Made by a program: the position numbers and the translations under genes
The notes under the pieces: model-generated
What the model was told of the DNA's origin: nothing
Seen by the model: the letters and a program-made list of their open reading frames with translations, nothing else
The model's database searches: none
Shown: piece after piece, positions 45,263 through 51,472 of the stretch
Layout: each line of letters opens with the position of its first letter
How positions within the stretch are numbered: position 1 is the first letter of the stretch
NCBI GenBank assembly: GCA_041940305.1
Contig: JBGTSJ010000033.1
Coordinates: 1 to 51,472 of the forward strand
DNA length: 51,472 bases
Direction of reading: 5' to 3'
From: JBGTSJ01 sp041940305
GTDB lineage: Bacteria > Planctomycetota > Planctomycetia > Planctomycetales > Planctomycetaceae

Positions 45263-48061
45263 ATGACGGCCCACGGACGCCGCCTCCGCACGCTCATCCT
45301 GCTGCTGGCCGTGGCGGGCCTCGCTACGTCCGGCGGCTGCAACCGCACGTTCTATCGCGAGGCGGCCGATCTCGAGGCGTGTGTTCTCGTTGAGGAGAAA
45401 TCGACCGATCCACGCTGGGCAATGCCGGGCTTTTCTATCGAACTGGACCCGCGCAGCCGTTATGCCAACGTGCATGATCCCGATTTCCCGCCGATGCCGC
45501 CGGACGATCCGGCCTCGCACGAATACATGCGCGTGCTCGACGGGAAGCGGCATTACTCCGGCTGGGACGACTACGGCCACGTCTCCTATCTGGAAAACCC
45601 CTGCTGGCGGGACTACATCAACCAGTACGCGCAGCTCACGCCCGACGGCAAGCTGGTATTGCGGCTCGAAGACGCCGTCCGCATCGCGACGCTGCATTCG
45701 CCCGACTACCAGGAGCAGCTGGAGACGATCTACCTGTCGTCTATGGACGTCAGCACGGAGCGTTTCCGTTTCGACACGCAGTTCTTCGGCGGGACGAATC
45801 TGGCGTATCAGCACATCGGTCGGGAGCGCCCTGGGGGCGAGAGCAATACGCTCACGCTCGATACGGACGCCACCATCTCCCGGCAGTTCTCCGCCGCGGG
45901 CGAGCTACTCGTGGGCTTCGCCAATTCGACGGTCTGGGAGTTTACGGGACCGAATCAGGGCTTCACGACGTCGCTGCTCAACTTCAGCCTGGTCCAGCCG
46001 CTGCTGCGCGCGGGGGGGCGCGCAGTAGCGCTGGAACGGCTGACGATCGCCGAACGCACCCTGCTCGCCAACCTCCGCTCCTTTGAGCGGTACCGGCAGG
46101 GATTCTATGGAGACGTGGTCTTCGGCTCCGGCGGCGTCGATGGCCCCCAGCGCCGCGGCGGCTTCTTCGGCGCGGGTCTGGAGGGCTTCACCGGCCAGGG
46201 CAGCGGCGGCTTCGCAGGCGTCGGTTCCGCGGCCGGATTTGGACGCGGATTCGGCGGTGGAGGCGGCGCCACGGGGGGCGGCGGATTCGCGGGAGGCGGC
46301 GTCAGCAACGTCGGCGGTTTCGTCGGTTTGCTGCAGTCGCTGCAGCAGATTCGCAATGCCGAGGCCAGCCTGAATCTCCAGCTGCGAACGCTCGCACTCC
46401 TCGAAGCAAACCTCGATGCGGGGCTTGTCGACCTCTCGCAGGTGGACCAGTTCCGGCAGAGCATCGAGACACAACGGGCCGTGCTGCTGCAGTCGCGTAA
46501 TGGACTTCAAAGCTCGCTGGATAACTTCAAACGCGATTCCCTCGGCCTCCCCCCGGATCTGCCGGTGGAGCTGGACGACTCCTACATCGAGCCGTTCCAG
46601 TTGATCGGCACGGACGCCACCGAGTTGCAGCTGGCTATCGACGATCTGATCCGCTCGTTCGGCGAGCTGCCCCTCGAGCCGTCCGTCGTGGAACTGCAGG
46701 AAGTCCTGGTACGCGCCCAGGTCCTGCGAGACGACGTCAAGGCACAACTGGATCGAACACCCGCCGAGCTTGAGCTGATGGATGCGGCGACGCCCGAACG
46801 GTTTACACAGATGACGGCGGCGGAGCAGCGCACGTTCGAGACCGAAAGAGCGCGGCTGGGGAACAATTATGAGCTGCTCCAGGGCCGCTTTGACGCAACG
46901 GGCGCCCTGCTCGATACGCTGCTCGAAACGCTCTCCGTCGATACCCGCCAGGAAACGGCCGATCGCATCATCACGCTGCTGACCGAACTCCAGTCGATCC
47001 TGAACGACGTCAGCCTCGTTCACGCCCGGGCCAGGATCGAGCGCATCACACTGGATACCATCGATCTCTCGCCCGAGGTCGCTTTGGAGATCGCCCGCGC
47101 GAACCGGCTGGACTGGATGAACAACCGGGCCGCACTCGTGGACGTCTGGCGGCTGATCGAGTTCAACGCCAACGCACTGAAGTCGGACCTCACGATCCGC
47201 ATGAGCGGGGACGTGCAGACGGTACGCGACAATCCGCTCAGTTTCGACGAGAACGCAGGCACGCTGCGGGCCTCGGTTCAGTTCGACCCGCCGTTCACGC
47301 GGCTCGTGGAGCGCAACGTCTTCCGGCAGCAGCTGATTGAATACCAGCAGTCGCGCCGTCGCCTGATCCAGTACGAAGACGGCGTCCACCAGACGATGCG
47401 GCAACTGTTGCGGGACCTGGATCAGCTCGAAGTGAACCTCGAAATCCAGCGGCGGGCGGTCGCGATCGCCATCCGCCGCGTGGACCAGACTCGAGAATCA
47501 CTCAACGAGCCTATTCCCCCGGCCGTGCCGGGTCAGCCGCCGGTCGTGCTCGGACCGACCGTCGCCCAGAACCTGCTGTTCGCATTGTCCGACCTGGCGA
47601 GCGCGCAGGACGCATTGATGAGCGTCTGGCTCCGGTACCAGGCAACCAAGATGCTTCTGTATCGCGAACTCGGCCTGATGTACCTCGACGATCAGGGACT
47701 GTGGGTGGAGACGCCCCTGTTCTCAGCCGCACGGACTCCGGCCGAAGCGAATCCGATTCCTCCACCGGTGCCGCCGGAGTGGATGGAGGGAGACCCCCTC
47801 CCCCCGGCCGCCCCGGCCCAGCCCCCTCTCCCGGAACCTCCCCCCCTGCCCGACGCCGGTCAGGCCCGAGTTCGTCCGCTCGATGCGGTACAGTCCGGCG
47901 ACGCCGCTCGCCGCTCGAATGTCCAGGCGAATTCGGGACGTCGGACGGCCGCATCCGCTGAAGTGGCAGGACGGGCTCTGCTGCCGACGGGCTACGAGGA
48001 AGCGCCGCCTCGACCCGCCCTGCGCCGATTCCCTGAGCTGATCGAAGTGCTGGGGTTGTAG
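45263..48061 (+). CDS. TolC-like outer membrane efflux lipoprotein with glycine-rich insert
   Basis: A 932-residue protein, about twice the usual TolC length. A lipoprotein signal (LRTLILLLAVAGLATSGGC) starts the chain. AGGA lies 7 bases before the ATG. TolC-type features include KLVLRLEDAVRIATLHSPDY near residue 130, a beta segment with FDTQFFGGTNLAYQHI, NFSLVQPLLRAGGRAVALER, the second-repeat TIDLSPEVALEIARANRLDW, and a long helix around RRRLIQYEDGVHQTMRQLLR. About residues 300-355 are a Gly/Phe/Ala low-complexity insert (GFGRGFGGGGGATGGGGF). Extra helices follow it, and the C-terminus is Pro-rich (PPAAPAQPPLPEPPPLPD). It is probably the outer channel for the HlyD/MacB genes that follow. 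Confidence 0.88.
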   Translation: MTAHGRRLRTLILLLAVAGLATSGGCNRTFYREAADLEACVLVEEKSTDPRWAMPGFSIELDPRSRYANVHDPDFPPMPPDDPASHEYMRVLDGKRHYSGWDDYGHVSYLENPCWRDYINQYAQLTPDGKLVLRLEDAVRIATLHSPDYQEQLETIYLSSMDVSTERFRFDTQFFGGTNLAYQHIGRERPGGESNTLTLDTDATISRQFSAAGELLVGFANSTVWEFTGPNQGFTTSLLNFSLVQPLLRAGGRAVALERLTIAERTLLANLRSFERYRQGFYGDVVFGSGGVDGPQRRGGFFGAGLEGFTGQGSGGFAGVGSAAGFGRGFGGGGGATGGGGFAGGGVSNVGGFVGLLQSLQQIRNAEASLNLQLRTLALLEANLDAGLVDLSQVDQFRQSIETQRAVLLQSRNGLQSSLDNFKRDSLGLPPDLPVELDDSYIEPFQLIGTDATELQLAIDDLIRSFGELPLEPSVVELQEVLVRAQVLRDDVKAQLDRTPAELELMDAATPERFTQMTAAEQRTFETERARLGNNYELLQGRFDATGALLDTLLETLSVDTRQETADRIITLLTELQSILNDVSLVHARARIERITLDTIDLSPEVALEIARANRLDWMNNRAALVDVWRLIEFNANALKSDLTIRMSGDVQTVRDNPLSFDENAGTLRASVQFDPPFTRLVERNVFRQQLIEYQQSRRRLIQYEDGVHQTMRQLLRDLDQLEVNLEIQRRAVAIAIRRVDQTRESLNEPIPPAVPGQPPVVLGPTVAQNLLFALSDLASAQDALMSVWLRYQATKMLLYRELGLMYLDDQGLWVETPLFSAARTPAEANPIPPPVPPEWMEGDPLPPAAPAQPPLPEPPPLPDAGQARVRPLDAVQSGDAARRSNVQANSGRRTAASAEVAGRALLPTGYEEAPPRPALRRFPELIEVLGL

Positions 48062-48435
48062 TAGGTAGGGCGCTTCTGCGGCTGCCCGGGTCCGACCCGA
48101 TCGAGCCGTTCGCTCAGCGAAACATGTCGGTGCGCCGCTGCAGACCGGCCGGTCGATGAAGCGGTGTCGGGGCGCAGCGGTCGAGCACCGGATTCTTTGC
48201 GCACGGGGTTTCAGCCGGCTTTTGCGACTCCTCGCGCGCGTCCGCGGGGTTACAATAGGGGCTGCCGGGAGTGTGTACCGCGCCGCGCAGCCACGGCTGC
48301 GCCGCAACGGCCGAAGATGCGGCCCTGCCGAGAGTTGTGACCAGCGGCCCGTCCGCCGTATGCTGGCGTGTGCGGCGGAGTGCATTGGCTGAGATCCAGC
48401 TTCGATCGGCGGCTGACTGATCGACAGGGGGGAAG
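48062..48435. other. Gene-free stretch of 374 bases between tolC-like and hlyD-like genes
   Basis: It contains a TACAAT -10-like box (48251-48256) without a good -35, a 12-base palindrome at 48143-48154, and a hairpin (GCGCAGCC / GGCTGCGC, 48285-48302) that would lie in the leader. This suggests that the adaptor-permease operon has its own promoter. Confidence 0.35.
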
Positions 48436-50202
48436 ATGACCGTGAACTCAAGACTGAATCAGGACCGAACAGCATCCCGTCGAGGTCGTTCTACTTCGGC
48501 GATTGTGTTCACGATCTTCGTGGTCGGTGCTCTCGCCGCACTGGGGGGCTGGCAGTTGCTGGGGAGCATGGGAGACGATTCCGCTGAGGATCAGGGCGTG
48601 CTGACGCACGTCGTCGGCCGCGGTGACATGCTCATCACCGTCACCGACGACGGCACGCTCGAGAGCGGTTCGAACGTCGATGTGAAGTGCGAAGTCGCCG
48701 GCGGCGCCACGATCCTGTGGATTATCCCGGACGGCACCGAGGTGGAAGCGGGCGAGAAGCTCGTCGAACTCGACCCGTCCGCGATCACCGATCAGCTCAA
48801 CATCCAGAAGAGCGTGTACGAGAAGGCGCTCGCCACCAAGATCCAGTCCGAGCAGAATCTCGCCGCGGCCGAGATCGCGGTCCGCGAGTATCGGGAGGGC
48901 ATGTACCTGCAGTCGCTGCAGACAGCCGAGGCACAGATTCAGATCGCCCAGCAGAATCTGAGCAGCGCACAGAACACATTGGAGTTCACGGAAAAGATGG
49001 TCCGCAAGGGGTTCGCCACGCCGCTGCAGGTCGAGGCCGACTCCTTCGCGGTGGATCGCGCCCAGTTGGACCTCGATGCGGCCATCACCGCCAAGCGCGT
49101 GCTGGAGGACTTCACGTACGAGAAGACCGACAAACAGTTGGTCGCCGCGCAGGAAGCCGCCGCGGCCCAGTTGCGGGCCGATACCGCGACCCTTTCGAAT
49201 GAAGAAGACCATCTCAAGCACCTGGAAAAGCAGTTGACCCGCTGCGTGATCTATGCCCCCACCAAGGGCATGGTCATCTACGCGAACGAGAACCGCAGCC
49301 GCTGGGGCAACAGCGATCCCGATATCTTCGAAGGGGCCACGGTTCGCGAACGCCAGGCCATTATCCGCCTGCCGGACCTCAAGAACATGCTCGTCAACAC
49401 CACCGTCCACGAATCCAAGGTCAACCAGATTCACCCAGGTTTGCCCGCCCGCATCATCATCCAGGGGAAGGCCCACACCGGGCGCGTCGTCAGCATCGCC
49501 AATCAACCCGAAGCGCAGGGATTCCTGTCTGCGAACGTCAAAGAGTACGGCACCAAGGTCGCCATTGACGGGTCGGCGGGGAACCTGAAGCCCGGTATGA
49601 CGGCTCAGGTCGAGATCCTCATTGCCGAGATCAAGGACGCCGTCACCCTGCCGGTGACGGCCGTCGTCGAGAAGGCCAGCGGCTTCAAGTGCTACGTGAA
49701 GACCGGAAAAGGCTACGAGGAACGCGAATTGAAGCTGGGACAGACCAACGACACGTACATCGAAATTCTCGACGGCGTGAAGGAGGGGGACATCGTCGTC
49801 CGCAATCCCCGCGCGGTCGTGCCGAGCGCCCGCGACGAGGTGCCCGCCGAACAGCGAACGTCCGACCGGGGTCAGTTCGGAGAGGCGAACGCCGCGCCGT
49901 CCAGCGCAACCGATTCGGCTCCAGCATCCCAATCGGAAAGCGGTGACGATCAGCCCGCCGCGCCCAGGACACCCAGCGCAGCGCAGATCATCAAGCAGAG
50001 CGACAAGGACGGCGACGGCAAACTGAGCAAAGACGAAGTCCAGGGCCCGATGGCCGATTACTTCGACGTCACGGACTCGGACAAGGACGGGTTCATCTCG
50101 TCATCCGAGCTCACCGCGGCGTTCAGCCGGATGCGGTCGGCCAACCAGCAGGGAGGTCAACCGGGGGCTCCGTCGACCGAAGGGGCGGAGAGCCGGCCGT
50201 GA
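48436..50202 (+). CDS. HlyD/MacA-type efflux adaptor with C-terminal EF-hand pair
   Basis: A 588-residue membrane fusion protein. One N-terminal membrane segment (SAIVFTIFVVGALAALGGWQ) precedes the barrel/lipoyl halves (VDVKCEVAGGATILWIIPDG, TEVEAGEKLVELDPS), a long coiled-coil hairpin (~125-275), and CVIYAPTKGMVIYANENRS with later beta domains (LPGLPARIIIQGKAH-like, AVTLPVTAVVEKASGFKCYV). After a Ser/Ala/Pro linker come two EF-hand loops: D523-K-D-G-D-G-K-L-S-K-D-E534 and D547-S-D-K-D-G-F-I-S-S-S-E558. Both have Ca2+ ligand positions filled. EF-hands are not a normal part of MacA-type adaptors. The ATG follows GGGGGGAAG. Its stop overlaps the start of the permease gene (GTGA). Confidence 0.92.
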   Translation: MTVNSRLNQDRTASRRGRSTSAIVFTIFVVGALAALGGWQLLGSMGDDSAEDQGVLTHVVGRGDMLITVTDDGTLESGSNVDVKCEVAGGATILWIIPDGTEVEAGEKLVELDPSAITDQLNIQKSVYEKALATKIQSEQNLAAAEIAVREYREGMYLQSLQTAEAQIQIAQQNLSSAQNTLEFTEKMVRKGFATPLQVEADSFAVDRAQLDLDAAITAKRVLEDFTYEKTDKQLVAAQEAAAAQLRADTATLSNEEDHLKHLEKQLTRCVIYAPTKGMVIYANENRSRWGNSDPDIFEGATVRERQAIIRLPDLKNMLVNTTVHESKVNQIHPGLPARIIIQGKAHTGRVVSIANQPEAQGFLSANVKEYGTKVAIDGSAGNLKPGMTAQVEILIAEIKDAVTLPVTAVVEKASGFKCYVKTGKGYEERELKLGQTNDTYIEILDGVKEGDIVVRNPRAVVPSARDEVPAEQRTSDRGQFGEANAAPSSATDSAPASQSESGDDQPAAPRTPSAAQIIKQSDKDGDGKLSKDEVQGPMADYFDVTDSDKDGFISSSELTAAFSRMRSANQQGGQPGAPSTEGAESRP

Positions 50203-51472
50203 TCGGGTACGTCCTCCGCACGCTGCGGCTCGGCGTCAAGAGCCTGCTGCTGCACAAGCTGCGCACCGGCCTGGCCATGCTTGGCATCCTGATCGGCGTG
50301 ACCGCCGTGATCTGGCTGGTCGCGCTCGGTGAGGGCGTGAGCTTCCAGGCGCAGAAGCAGATTGCCGACCTCGGCGCGACGAACATCATCATCAAGAGCG
50401 TCAAGCCGGCGCAGGGAACGGAAGCCGGAAGCTCGCGCGTCATCTCATACGGCCTCACGCGCAAAGACTACCTCAATATCCTGGAACTGGTTCCGGAAGT
50501 GACGCGCGCCACTCCCATGCGCGAGATCACCACGGCCGCCTGGTACGCCGGGCGTCAGGCCGAAGTCCGCATCGTCGGCATCACCCCCGCCTACCAGCAG
50601 ATCAATCATCTCGACATGGCCAGCGGACGCTTCCTCGAGCGGGCCGACGTCGAGCGGGCCGAAAACGTCTGCGTCCTCGGCTCTGCTGCCGCCGAGTCGC
50701 TGTTCGGTTACGAGGACCCCGTCGGCCGCGGCGTCCAGTTGCACTACAACATGACGTCCGGCGTCTATACCGTCGTCGGCGTCACGGAATCCCGCCTCCC
50801 CTCCGCTGCGATCGGGGGCAGCCTGGAAGGACGCGACTTCAACTCCGACATCTATATCCCTCTCGACACCTTTCGCCAGCGGATCGGCGATCGCGTCATC
50901 ACCTCGCGATCGGGCGGCATGGACGGTGAGGAAGTCGAACTCAGCCAGATCACCGCGTCCGTCGACGACATCAATGAGGTCGAAGGCGTCGCCGATACGA
51001 TCAAGACGCTGCTCGACCGCTTCCATCCCCGCGCGGACGTCGTCGTGACCGTCCCCAAGGAACTGCTGCGGCAGGCCGAAATGCTGCGGATGCTGTTCAA
51101 CGTCCTGCTGGTCCTCATCGCCGGCATCTCGCTGCTCGTGGGAGGCATCGGCATCATGAACATCATGCTGGCCACCGTGACCGAACGGACTCGCGAAATC
51201 GGCATCCGCCGTGCCCTCGGCGCAACGCGGATGGACATCGTCTACCAGTTCCTCGCCGAGAGCGTGTCGCTCACGGCCATCGGTGGACTCGTCGGCGTCG
51301 GGCTGGGGTTTCTGTGCATTCCGGCGACCGCAGGGTTGCTGAACGTACTTGAGAACGGGCTCCCCGATGTCTGGCGGATCCTCCCCCCCACGATCCATAA
51401 CCTGGTCCCCATCATCACGCCCACGTCGGTCATCGCCTCGTTCCTGACGTCGCTGATCGTCGGCGTGTCGTT
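50199..51472 (+). CDS. MacB-type ABC transporter permease, partial at right edge
   Basis: It starts at GTG 50199, overlapping the adaptor stop by 4 bases, and is open to the window end (424 codons seen). The N-terminal membrane helix (TGLAMLGILIGVTAVIWLVA) is followed by a MacB-type periplasmic core domain, with RQAEVRIVGITPAYQQINHL, FLERADVERAENVCVLGSAA and VGVTESR. The FtsX domain then has LLVLIAGISLLVGGIGIMNI and TERTREIGIRRALGATRMDI. The nucleotide-binding domain normally fused in MacB is absent, so a separate ATPase must exist, probably just downstream. With the adaptor and the TolC-like protein it forms a tripartite exporter. Confidence 0.93.
   Translation, partial: MIGYVLRTLRLGVKSLLLHKLRTGLAMLGILIGVTAVIWLVALGEGVSFQAQKQIADLGATNIIIKSVKPAQGTEAGSSRVISYGLTRKDYLNILELVPEVTRATPMREITTAAWYAGRQAEVRIVGITPAYQQINHLDMASGRFLERADVERAENVCVLGSAAAESLFGYEDPVGRGVQLHYNMTSGVYTVVGVTESRLPSAAIGGSLEGRDFNSDIYIPLDTFRQRIGDRVITSRSGGMDGEEVELSQITASVDDINEVEGVADTIKTLLDRFHPRADVVVTVPKELLRQAEMLRMLFNVLLVLIAGISLLVGGIGIMNIMLATVTERTREIGIRRALGATRMDIVYQFLAESVSLTAIGGLVGVGLGFLCIPATAGLLNVLENGLPDVWRILPPTIHNLVPIITPTSVIASFLTSLIVGVS

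Noticed and set aside
48143..48154. 12-base perfect palindrome GACCGGCCGGTC
   Set aside because: Short GC palindromes are expected by chance at this base composition, and nothing around it suggests a terminator or operator.

Overview
The window looks like chromosome of a planctomycete (Planctomycetia). It is GC-rich. It carries a cysteine-rich YTV-repeat wall protein, a protein with planctomycete cytochrome C domains (PSCyt1/PSCyt2/PSD1), a eukaryote-type tripeptidyl peptidase II, a SpoVG with an inserted zinc ribbon, and several very large lineage-specific membrane proteins. All functional calls come from reading the translated sequence by eye; no searches were run.

Layout. 1-1057 (minus): an open frame that is SucC for its first 250 codons and then continues in frame as a CheA-like P3 segment. 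1.2-4.8 kb: Uma2 nuclease, gingipain-like C25 peptidase, RNase III and a small PH-domain membrane protein. 4.9-7.4 kb: a type IIA topoisomerase B subunit, a small membrane protein and a 23-residue Lys/Ala peptide gene. 7.8-11.6 kb: sugar-phosphate isomerase/epimerase, the YTV protein with a structured 3' region, and a metallo-beta-lactamase-fold protein. 11.8-16.6 kb: prephenate dehydrogenase, a decayed ParE-type toxin remnant, a PurS-PurL fusion containing a palindromic element, and an inositol monophosphatase. 16.9-26.3 kb: two translationally coupled giant membrane proteins (1132 and 2019 residues) of unknown function. 26.4-34.5 kb: OsmC, a secreted protein, a UDP-sugar dehydrogenase, TPPII and a CPBP protease. 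34.7-38.1 kb (minus): SGNH and acetylxylan-esterase-like hydrolases and a lipoprotein. 38.6-41.7 kb: a membrane-anchored HTH protein facing a spoVG-ispE pair. 41.9-44.9 kb: the planctomycete cytochrome protein. 45.3 kb to the right edge: TolC-like lipoprotein, HlyD-type adaptor with C-terminal EF-hands, and a MacB-type permease that runs off the window.

Functional groupings. The last three genes form a tripartite efflux or secretion system whose ATPase is not in view. ispE-spoVG keeps a gene order known from Bacillus. The SGNH and esterase genes are a likely two-gene operon for carbohydrate deacylation. The two giant proteins, linked by a GTGA stop/start overlap and built from repeated beta-rich ectodomains with membrane segments, are the best candidate for an undescribed system. 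The SucC/CheA frame needs checking first, since it may be an assembly chimera. No rRNA, tRNA, CRISPR array, insertion sequence or phage gene was recognised.
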